Source: Dehalococcoidia bacterium
Lineage (GTDB): Bacteria; Chloroflexota; Dehalococcoidia; SHYD01; SHYC01
NCBI GenBank assembly: GCA_016844365.1
Contig: JAENIT010000147.1
Span: 1-5,016 of the forward strand
Direction of reading: 5' to 3'
DNA: 5,016 nucleotides
This document shows, piece after piece, positions 1 to 5,016 of this stretch. Every line of letters begins with the position of its first letter. The stretch's first letter is position 1. The translations under genes were made by a program, and so were the position numbers. The notes beneath the pieces were generated by a model. It did not search any database. It was not told the DNA's origin and was given only the letters and a program-made list of their open reading frames with translations.

Positions 1-284
1 GATTCCAGAACGTGAGTGCAGACGAGGAGATCGAAGCTCTCATCCTCGAAGGGAAGTCTCTCCGCCGCGCCTTGAACCATGTCCAATCTTAGTTCCAACT
101 CGGTCGCTGCTTTTTCAGCCTCTGCGAGCCTGTGCCGCGACGGGTCGAGGCCAGTTACCGATAGGCCCTTCTGTCTCAGAAAAAGGGCGTTTCTTCCTGC
201 GCCACAGCCCACGTCCAGGGCCGAGAGGTCAGTTATATTCCCCAGCAGGGTTAGCAGGTGGTAGAGGAAAGGATCGGGTTCCAT
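1..284 (-). CDS. Class I SAM-dependent methyltransferase, N-terminal part (runs off left edge)
   Basis: Translating the minus strand from the ATG at 284 gives 94 codons without a stop, cut by the window edge. The protein shows the class I (Rossmann-fold) methyltransferase signatures in order. Motif I is LDVGCGAGRN at residues 23-32 (SAM-binding glycine loop). The acidic end of strand 2 is VTGLD, with D47 expected to bind the ribose hydroxyls. Motif II/IV is LPFEDESFDLLVCTHVLE at residues 77-94, typical of the Methyltransf_11/UbiE-like group. The substrate-determining C-terminal part is missing, so the acceptor (small molecule, lipid, quinone or protein) cannot be named. The start is firm on the upstream side because the codon just before this ATG is TAG. 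A strong Shine-Dalgarno AAGGAGGT (303-310) lies 18 nt upstream, an unusually long spacing. It is divergent from the secreted-protein gene at 404. Family assignment is secure; specific function unknown. Confidence 0.88.
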   Translation of the reverse strand, partial: MEPDPFLYHLLTLLGNITDLSALDVGCGAGRNALFLRQKGLSVTGLDPSRHRLAEAEKAATELELRLDMVQGAAERLPFEDESFDLLVCTHVLE

Positions 285-302
285 CTATCTGAGTATACCA
301 AA

Positions 303-310
303 ACCTCCTT
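303..310 (-). promoter_or_regulatory. Shine-Dalgarno of the methyltransferase gene, unusually distant
   Basis: Read on the minus strand this is AAGGAGGT, a near-perfect anti-16S match, but it ends 18 nt before the ATG at 284. No usable start lies nearer in the same frame, because TAG immediately precedes the ATG. A TTG four bases downstream of the SD opens a different frame that soon stops. Either initiation tolerates the long spacer or the site is partly fortuitous. Confidence 0.55.
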
Positions 311-330
311 GACATATGTGAGTTCCATCA

Positions 331-360
331 CTGACATTCGCTTCCCACCTTCGTTATAGT
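331..360 (+). promoter_or_regulatory. Sigma70-type promoter for the secreted-protein gene
   Basis: CTGACA at 331-336 (5 of 6 to the -35 consensus TTGACA) and TATAGT at 355-360 (5 of 6 to TATAAT) are separated by 18 bp. Transcription would begin near 366-368, giving a leader of about 37 nt that contains the SD at 391-396. The match and its position fit a housekeeping promoter. An exact TTGACA also occurs at 309-314, but it has no convincing -10 at the right distance. Inferred from sequence only. Confidence 0.6.
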
Positions 361-381
361 TAAAGAACATAAATCCAACAA
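353..381 (-). promoter_or_regulatory. Possible divergent promoter for the methyltransferase, sharing the -10 region
   Basis: On the minus strand, TTGTTG (376-381, only TTG matching the -35 consensus) is followed after 17 bp by TATAAC (353-358, 5 of 6 to TATAAT). This -10 overlaps the plus-strand -10 at 355-360 because the AT-rich core is nearly symmetric. Transcripts would start near 346 and carry a leader of about 60 nt including the SD at 303-310. The weak -35 keeps this tentative. Confidence 0.35.
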
Positions 382-390
382 GATTTCATC

Positions 391-396
391 AGGAGG
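391..396 (+). promoter_or_regulatory. Shine-Dalgarno of the secreted-protein gene
   Basis: AGGAGG lies 7 nt upstream of the ATG at 404. This ideal spacing fixes the start codon, and the start is confirmed by the signal peptide that follows directly. Confidence 0.85.
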
Positions 397-403
397 TATT
401 AAA

Positions 404-2611
404 ATGCTTAAGAAGACCCACGCAGGGCTCCTTCTTGCAGTCCTATCCCTTCTGTTCCTGCCCTTAGTAACTCTTAGCAAGGTGCAAGGATCGGAGAGGA
501 ATGACTTCACTGTTACCGCTCTGCCGGCTCCTCAACTGCGCGCTCCCCAGGACGGGACTCAGTTGCAGAACATGGGGGTGACAACCTTAACCTGGGACAA
601 CCCGCCGGGCGCCACCCAATACCACATCAGGGTGAGTCCCTTTAACGGAGACGGCCCGGGTATTAACCTGATTATCGGGGACCCCGTTCAGGTTGCCCTT
701 GGCTCTTACATCATTAATCCCCCAGTTCTAGGCCAGGGCCCATACGTGATTCTGCCGGGTATGACCTACTCCTGGGAGGTGCGGGTTACCGATGCTACTA
801 CGAGCGTAGATGAGGGTAGTGTTGCCTGGGGCCCCTGGTCTGGGTCGTGGAGCTTTAAAACCCCACAACCTAGCGCGGCTACCATCCTGCCCCAAGAGCC
901 ACCGTTGGGAGCCTCAGTCCGTACACTGACTCCCACTGTTATTTGGTCCAACGCTAACCCCTTTGTCTTTTATTACGAATTTCAACTCAGTAAGGACATC
1001 ACTTTCAACACCGATCCCATCACTGCGACGGCTACAGTATACTACCTGCTAATCCACAGTGGAGAGAGCCGACCTTTCAACAGTTACACAGTGCCGTCAA
1101 GCTTTCCTCTGGATACCGGCCTACGCTACTTCTGGAGGGTACGCCCCAGGGTACAGGGTGACGGCAGGACTGTAGATTGGCCTACCCCCTTTTTCTTTAA
1201 CACTACTGGCGCCGTCGCCGTGCCCAGCCCAACGCCAGGACCGTCCCCATTGCCATCACCCACGCCTATACCACCCATCGGCCCACCCGCCCTCGAGTCC
1301 GTCATACCCAGGGCCCTAAAGCAAGAGGCGGCCACTGATCTGCAGAGTCTACTGTCCACTCTTGATGGGGATGCCAAGAAAGAGGTTGAGAAGGCTATCG
1401 GCCATTTAAACAGCTCACTGGCAGCCCGCCTCTGGGTTGATGATCTGCACTTGAACCATGAGCTAGAGGAAGACGACTTCAAAGGGGAAAAGGTATTCAA
1501 GGAGGAAGAAAAGGCCGTTGACAGCATCATGGAGCTCATCGAGGAACCCAGTGAGTTCAACTTGGCTCCAGAGGCGGCCACTCGGCTTAATGTCGCAATC
1601 GTAAAGATCTTACTGGCGGATCAGCGTTTGGCCGAGGTAGCCAGGGATGAGGCAGTGACATCAGGGGCCGACAGCGAGGCCTTGGCTGACATAGACGAAG
1701 AGATGGCAAGAGCCGCCTCCCGCCTTGCTGAAGGCAAATTCACCGATGTCGTAGACAGCTACAAGGATGCTTGGAAGGAGGCCATTAAAGCCTTGGTAGG
1801 CTCCATGCCCTCCCCGACGCCACCTGCCGTAACCCCGGCTCCTGAGTCCGCTATGCCCAGGGCACTTAAGCGAGAGGCGGTGGCGACACTGGATAGGATT
1901 AGGGGATCTCTGGTGGGCGACGCTAAGGAGGAGTTAGAAGAGGCTATTGAGCACCTCAACAAATCCTTGGCCGCCGATCTCTGGGTTGACGACCTGCATT
2001 TGAGTGTGGAGATAGAGGAGGAGGAAGACGACCTTAAAGGTGAGAAGGTCTTTAAGGAAGAAAAGAAGGCTGTAGATAACTTGGCGGACCTCGTTGAGGA
2101 TCCTGACGAATTCAGCCTAACCGCTGATCTGGTCTCCCAACTCAACACTGTAATCGCAAATATCCTTCTCGCCGATCAGCGTTTGGCCGAGGTGGCTAGA
2201 AATGAGGCGATGGCTGCTGGGATGGATAGCGACTCCCTTAACAATGTAAACAGAGAGCTTGCCAGGGCCGCGGAAGAAATAGCCGACGAGGAGTTCGACG
2301 AGGCGATTGAGCGTTACAAACAGGCCTGGAAGGGTGCTGTTGAAACCTTGGAGCCAGAGGAGACCCCAGATCCCACGGAAACTCCTGGGCCCACTATAAC
2401 GCCAACGCCAGTGAGGACACCTGAAGCTACCAAGACGCCAACCCCTGTGAGGACTCCGGAGTCCACTAGAACACCTACACCTACGAGGACGCCAGAGCCT
2501 GAGGAAACGCCTGAGCCAGAAGAGACTCCGGAGCCTGAGGAAACGCCGGAACCGGATGACACTCCAGAGCCAACACGCACCCCTATACCAACACGGACAC
2601 CCCGTCCGTAG
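404..2611 (+). CDS. Secreted modular protein: two Fn3-like domains, duplicated acidic helical module, Thr-Pro hexad tail
   Basis: A 735-residue exported protein of unknown function. Residues 1-29 form a Sec-type signal peptide: MLKK basic start, hydrophobic core about 8-24, plausible cleavage after VQG at 27-29. There is no lipobox cysteine. Residues about 41-154 and 158-267 look like two fibronectin-type-III-like beta domains: 'TLTWDNPPGATQYHIRV', 'LPGMTYSWEVRVTDA' and 'WGPWSGSWSFKTP' in the first, 'TPTVIWS' and 'LRYFWRVRPRV' in the second. A Pro-rich linker (274-296) leads to two copies of a charged, probably helical module (298-464 and 481-649), joined by a second Pro-rich linker (465-480). 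Residues 654-735 are Thr-Pro hexads. No transmembrane helix, LPXTG or PEP-CTERM-like end is visible, so release or non-covalent wall attachment is likely. A structural, adhesive or scaffold role is inference; I see no catalytic motif. It has its own promoter and a likely 3' hairpin, which suggests a single-gene unit. Confidence 0.92.
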   Translation: MLKKTHAGLLLAVLSLLFLPLVTLSKVQGSERNDFTVTALPAPQLRAPQDGTQLQNMGVTTLTWDNPPGATQYHIRVSPFNGDGPGINLIIGDPVQVALGSYIINPPVLGQGPYVILPGMTYSWEVRVTDATTSVDEGSVAWGPWSGSWSFKTPQPSAATILPQEPPLGASVRTLTPTVIWSNANPFVFYYEFQLSKDITFNTDPITATATVYYLLIHSGESRPFNSYTVPSSFPLDTGLRYFWRVRPRVQGDGRTVDWPTPFFFNTTGAVAVPSPTPGPSPLPSPTPIPPIGPPALESVIPRALKQEAATDLQSLLSTLDGDAKKEVEKAIGHLNSSLAARLWVDDLHLNHELEEDDFKGEKVFKEEEKAVDSIMELIEEPSEFNLAPEAATRLNVAIVKILLADQRLAEVARDEAVTSGADSEALADIDEEMARAASRLAEGKFTDVVDSYKDAWKEAIKALVGSMPSPTPPAVTPAPESAMPRALKREAVATLDRIRGSLVGDAKEELEEAIEHLNKSLAADLWVDDLHLSVEIEEEEDDLKGEKVFKEEKKAVDNLADLVEDPDEFSLTADLVSQLNTVIANILLADQRLAEVARNEAMAAGMDSDSLNNVNRELARAAEEIADEEFDEAIERYKQAWKGAVETLEPEETPDPTETPGPTITPTPVRTPEATKTPTPVRTPESTRTPTPTRTPEPEETPEPEETPEPEETPEPDDTPEPTRTPIPTRTPRP
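1295..1795 (+). repeat. Helical module, copy 1 (residues 298-464 of the secreted protein)
   Basis: First copy of an acidic, Ala/Leu/Glu-rich module of 167 residues. It opens with ES-x-x-PRALK, continues with LWVDDLHL and KGEKVFKEE, then LLADQRLAEVAR, and closes with a YK-x-AWK helix. By hand alignment about 94 of 167 positions are identical to copy 2, with one two-residue gap in the acidic loop (residues after HELEE). I do not recognise the family. The closing pattern (LA...A...G.D...L......A......F....Y..AWK.A) resembles helical ends seen in other bacterial secreted proteins. Confidence 0.85.
1844..2350 (+). repeat. Helical module, copy 2 (residues 481-649 of the secreted protein)
   Basis: Second copy, 169 residues, offset 549 bp from copy 1 and two residues longer in its run of Glu/Asp (EIEEEEDD). 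The most conserved DNA is a 20-bp identical block at 1619-1638 and 2174-2193, encoding part of LADQRLAEVA. Elsewhere synonymous positions have diverged widely, so the duplication is old and the protein sequence has been kept. The strict conservation of LWVDDLHL and LLADQRLAEVAR suggests a shared structural or binding surface. Confidence 0.85.
2363..2608 (+). repeat. Thr-Pro hexad tandem repeat, 13 full units plus TPRP (residues 654-735)
   Basis: Every unit is six residues (18 bp) and begins Thr-Pro: TPDPTE, TPGPTI, TPTPVR, TPEATK, TPTPVR, TPESTR, TPTPTR, three TPEPEE, TPEPDD, TPEPTR, TPIPTR, then TPRP to the stop. A second-order period of 36 bp is visible: TPTPVR alternates with TPE-x-x-K/R units, and the 17-bp block at 2495-2511 recurs at 2531-2547. 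Thr and Pro codons vary from unit to unit, so the array is kept at protein level and is not freshly expanded. Such tails are extended, often glycosylated, wall- or surface-associated stalks in other proteins; glycosylation here is inference. Confidence 0.92.
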
Positions 2612-2617
2612 CTACCA

Positions 2618-2673
2618 AGGATGGGGGACTGGGCCGACCTAATCCTCCGGGTCTGGGATCAGTCCCCCATCCT
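2618..2673. terminator. Perfect 14-bp inverted repeat at the convergent gene ends, likely transcription terminator
   Basis: AGGATGGGGGACTG at 2618-2631 is exactly reverse-complemented at 2660-2673, with a 28-nt loop. It begins 7 bp after the stop of the secreted-protein gene. Its right arm lies inside ftsK and encodes the EDGGL region near the C-terminus. A GC-rich 14-bp stem between convergent genes is what a bidirectional terminator would look like. However, no T-tract follows either arm and the loop is long, so it is not a canonical Rho-independent terminator. It may act as a 3'-end stabiliser or Rho-blocking hairpin instead. Confidence 0.5.
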
Positions 2674-4939
2674 CCAGCTGCTCCATGAGCCTCGCGGCTC
2701 TGGGATAGCCGATGCGTAGCTTGCGCTGGAGCAATGAGGTGGAGACCCGGGATGACTCCTGCACAATGGCCTTGGCCCGTTCCAAGAGAGGGTCGTCGCT
2801 GAAGGACTGGCCGATAGGATTGGCTGCTGCTGCCTTCTCAATCTCATTGGCGAACTGCGAAGGGCGCATGTACCGCCACCGCTCGCTGGCCCAGAAGGTG
2901 ACAATACGCTCTATCTCCTCGTCGGAGAGGTAGGTGCCCTGCACACGTCTGGGCTTGGCGGCGTCGGTGGGCATGTACAGCATGTCCCCTCGGCCCAGGA
3001 GCTTCTCTGCGCCTGTGGTGTCCAGGATAGTGCGGGCGTCTACCTGGGAGGTGACGGCGAAGCTGATCCTGGTGGGGAAGTTGGCCTTGATAAGCCCGGT
3101 GATGACATCCACTGAGGGTCTTTGAGTGGAGACGATGAGGTGGATGCCTGTGGCCCGAGCCAGTTGAGCCAGCCGACATATACTACGTTCCACCTCGTAT
3201 GCGGCCACCATCATCAAGTCCGCCAGCTCATCAATGACCAGTACCCAGTATGGCAGGGGCTCTTGAACCTGTTGGTGGTGGTTGTAACCTTCGATATTTC
3301 TTACGCCCATCTGGGCGAACCGCTTGTACCTCTCTAGGAGATGGGGCACATCGTTGTAGCCCACCAGCTCTACTCGCTTGGGGTCGATCATCAGGAACCG
3401 TACTTCTTCTGGGGTCGAGTGCATGAGTATGCAGGCGATGAAGGAGTTGAGGCAGACGCTCTTGCCGCTTCCTGTGGCCCCTGCGATGAGGAGGTGAGGC
3501 ATTTTGGCCAGATCGGCTACAATAGGCTCACCAGAAACCCCCTTGCCCAAGGCCAGTGCCAGCTTGGAGCGAGTTTTTAACCTCTGAAAAGCTGGACTCT
3601 CGATGACGGCGCGCAGGGTGACGGTGCCAGGGTTCGCATTGGGGACCTCTACCCCCACAACCCTTCTGCCCGGCACCGGCGCCTCTATACGGACGCTGGG
3701 GGCGGCCAAAGCCAGGGCTAGGTCATTCGCCAGGGAAGTGATGCGTTCTACCTTAACCCTTGTTCTGGAGACCTCCTCCACCCTTACTTTTGGCTTCCCG
3801 TCTCTCTCCAGCTTGATTTTGCCGAACTCGTCCCGCTCTTTAATCTCCCGGTACTTGTGGTCCCATCCCGGCTCTACGCCGAACTGGGTGACGGCGGGGC
3901 CCACCTGCACCTGCACCACTTTGGCCTCGACTCCGTAGCTGGCTAATGCCTCCTCCAGTTGGCGAGCCTTATCTGTAAGGTCCGTCTTCTCGACGTCGGG
4001 TTCTCTTTTATCTAGAAGATCCAAGCGAGGAAACTCCCATTTGGAGGATGCGGGCATTCGCACTCCTTCGGATTGCTCTTCTTCATCCGATCTTCCTCGC
4101 TCCGGTTGACCTTCATCGCTTGGCAGATCAGCCAGGACAGCGTCCTCATTAAACCCATCTGATGTTGGATCGGGACCAAAGATATCTGGGTCTGTCGATA
4201 GTTCCTCTGGCCCTGCGGGTAGCGGTGCGGGACGCCTCCGGGAGGCCACTGCTTTTTTTACCATCTCACGGGTTCCTCGGAGCGACATTAGGATAAGTCT
4301 CATCCCTTCTTTCGCGCCAAACCTGGCCATCCAGAAAAGTCTGAAAGCCGCTCTGTGGATAACCCGCCGGCGATACACGCCCCGAAGTCGGGCGAACAAC
4401 CACTTGAGGGCTTTATAGCTGCCTCGGGGAAAGAAGACGATAGTCCCCAGGAGTCCTAAAGCCAACAGGAGTGTCCCATTCTCCCATGTGGCCTCGCCGA
4501 GGATGAGAGAGCCTAAGAGTCCCCCTAAAGAAGTCTCCTCCATTTCCGCGCCTAGCCATATTAGCCCTTTGGGCTGGATGAAGGAGGCTAGTCCGAGGCC
4601 CGCCGCGGCTATGGCGAGGCCCCCCAGCCACCGCCACCAGGGCCTTAATAGTCTATTAACGCCCTTACGCCATCCAATCCATCCCAGTACAAGCGCCGTG
4701 GCCAAGACGGGGGCAACCCCAATACCCAGAAGGCTTCCCAGGGCAGAAAGTGCGGTAGGTGCAAGGGTGAGGATAGTGATGACCGCTAGGAGAGCGCCCA
4801 GAATAAGGGCGCAGGCCTTTCCAACGATCCTTATCCCAGGGGTCAAGTTGCTAGAAAGCGCCTTTCCCCAGTTGGGTAATCGCTGCCTTCTGGTAGGACG
4901 CCTGGTTTTTATCGAACTTCTAGTTTTGTACACATTCAT
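2639..4939 (-). CDS. ftsK: DNA translocase FtsK/SpoIIIE, with a short gap in the motor domain
   Basis: A 766-residue membrane-anchored hexameric ATPase that pumps chromosomal DNA through the closing division septum and activates dif recombination. After a basic N-terminus (1-36) come about four membrane segments (roughly 38-60, 66-88, 103-121, 155-171). A basic stretch and a short acidic/Pro linker (about 232-300) follow. The alpha domain starts near 325 and contains VQVQVGPAVTQFGVEPG (343-359). Then come a charged insertion (about 359-398) and TSLANDLALALAAPSVRIEAPVPG. Motor motifs: Walker A GATGSGKS 487-494 (K493), MIDPKRVEL 517-525, Walker B VLVIDE 566-571 (D570, E571), STQRPSVDVITG 604-615, and GAEKLLGRGDML 643-654. 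The winged-helix gamma domain is at 715-766 (SLLQRKLRIGYPRAARLMEQLEDGGL). The usual 'TPVVTD...W.V.EMER' segment is missing after PHLL (532-535). The tail after DGGL is short. The ATG overlaps the preceding stop; a GTG at codon 3 (4933) has better spacing from AAAAGGG. Confidence 0.96.
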   Translation of the reverse strand: MNVYKTRSSIKTRRPTRRQRLPNWGKALSSNLTPGIRIVGKACALILGALLAVITILTLAPTALSALGSLLGIGVAPVLATALVLGWIGWRKGVNRLLRPWWRWLGGLAIAAAGLGLASFIQPKGLIWLGAEMEETSLGGLLGSLILGEATWENGTLLLALGLLGTIVFFPRGSYKALKWLFARLRGVYRRRVIHRAAFRLFWMARFGAKEGMRLILMSLRGTREMVKKAVASRRRPAPLPAGPEELSTDPDIFGPDPTSDGFNEDAVLADLPSDEGQPERGRSDEEEQSEGVRMPASSKWEFPRLDLLDKREPDVEKTDLTDKARQLEEALASYGVEAKVVQVQVGPAVTQFGVEPGWDHKYREIKERDEFGKIKLERDGKPKVRVEEVSRTRVKVERITSLANDLALALAAPSVRIEAPVPGRRVVGVEVPNANPGTVTLRAVIESPAFQRLKTRSKLALALGKGVSGEPIVADLAKMPHLLIAGATGSGKSVCLNSFIACILMHSTPEEVRFLMIDPKRVELVGYNDVPHLLERYKRFAQMGVRNIEGYNHHQQVQEPLPYWVLVIDELADLMMVAAYEVERSICRLAQLARATGIHLIVSTQRPSVDVITGLIKANFPTRISFAVTSQVDARTILDTTGAEKLLGRGDMLYMPTDAAKPRRVQGTYLSDEEIERIVTFWASERWRYMRPSQFANEIEKAAAANPIGQSFSDDPLLERAKAIVQESSRVSTSLLQRKLRIGYPRAARLMEQLEDGGLIPDPED

Positions 4940-5016
4940 TGCCCTTTTAATAGCTGATGTATAGCCGATGCTGCGATACCTAGAGGGATCGTCTTCACAG
5001 CCTTTCGCTCAGGATA
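4936..5016 (-). CDS. C-terminal end of an unrecognised gene upstream of ftsK (runs off right edge)
   Basis: On the minus strand, 26 sense codons run from the window edge to TGA at 4938-4936, ending in ...IAASAIHQLLKGQ. The TGA overlaps the ftsK ATG as ATGA, the classic arrangement for translational coupling, and this is the main reason to believe the reading frame. An open stretch of 26 codons alone would not be significant. The visible part, a basic segment and a probable amphipathic helix, is too short to name a family. RNase J often precedes ftsK in Gram-positive bacteria and Chloroflexota, but this ending does not let me claim it. Confidence 0.5.
   Translation of the reverse strand, partial: YPERKAVKTIPLGIAASAIHQLLKGQ

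Noticed and set aside
79..264. Plus-strand 61-codon ORF at the left end
   Set aside because: It is antisense to the methyltransferase, whose SAM-binding motifs are unmistakable in the minus-strand frame.
309..314. Exact TTGACA as a -35 element
   Set aside because: At 17 bp downstream there is only TGACAT (3 of 6 to the -10 consensus); the CTGACA/TATAGT pair is better. The hexamer also overlaps the minus-strand SD.
1126..2148. Two similar Ser-rich minus-strand ORFs (1126-1581 and 1759-2148)
   Set aside because: They resemble each other only because they are antisense to the two copies of the duplicated module; composition is low-complexity and no start signals are seen.
2314..2580. Minus-strand ORF of 88 codons encoding Gly-Ser-Gly-Val repeats
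   Set aside because: It is the antisense reading of the Thr-Pro hexad array; its regularity comes from the 18-bp repeat. It has no SD and lies wholly inside a well-supported gene.
2363..2608. CRISPR-like or minisatellite array
   Set aside because: The period is 18 bp with no spacers, it stays in frame within a gene, and codons vary synonymously: a protein repeat.
2350..2611. Sortase or other C-terminal sorting signal on the secreted protein
   Set aside because: No LPXTG-like motif, hydrophobic helix or basic tail follows the Thr-Pro repeats; the protein ends TPRP.
4488..4964. Plus-strand ORF of 158 codons antisense to the ftsK N-terminus
   Set aside because: It lies opposite the clear ftsK membrane region, is Pro/Arg/Ser-rich as expected of an antisense frame, and has no credible SD or domain.
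1..5016. A multi-gene defence, mobile or biosynthetic system
   Set aside because: Only one methyltransferase fragment, one secreted protein, ftsK and a short upstream gene end are present; there is no transposase, integrase, nuclease, attachment site or co-directional accessory cluster.

Overview
The window holds an ordinary chromosomal stretch of a bacterium, most likely a member of the Chloroflexota (Dehalococcoidia or SAR202-like). This placement rests on style, not on a marker gene. The secreted protein pairs fibronectin-type-III-like domains carrying 'LPGMTY-W-VRVTDA' and 'WGPWS' signatures with Thr-Pro-rich linkers, and the FtsK has a charged insertion after its 'GPAVTQFGVEPG' motif. 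I associate both with that phylum from memory, so the placement is an inference.

Layout from left to right: (1) positions 1-284, minus strand, the N-terminal 94 codons of a class I SAM-dependent methyltransferase that runs off the left edge. (2) 285-403, a divergent intergenic region with a good sigma70-type promoter for the rightward gene and a possible overlapping promoter for the methyltransferase. (3) 404-2611, plus strand, a 735-residue exported protein: signal peptide, two Fn3-like domains, a Pro-rich linker, two copies of an acidic helical module of about 168 residues, and a C-terminal tail of 13.7 six-residue Thr-Pro repeats. (4) 2612-2673, the convergent junction, with a perfect 14-bp inverted repeat whose right arm lies inside the 3' end of the next gene. 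(5) 2639-4939, minus strand, a nearly full-length FtsK/SpoIIIE DNA translocase with a short internal deletion in the motor domain. (6) 4936-5016, minus strand, the last 26 codons of an upstream gene that overlaps the ftsK start by four bases (ATGA).

The genes do not form one pathway. ftsK and the gene before it are probably translationally coupled in a leftward operon. The secreted protein is a monocistronic-looking unit closed by the inverted repeat, and the methyltransferase is its divergent neighbour. I see no mobile element, CRISPR array, tRNA or rRNA, and no candidate for a multi-gene novel system. The items most worth a second look are the roughly 22-residue gap in the FtsK motor domain, the unrecognised duplicated module of the secreted protein, and the charge-segregated hexad tail.
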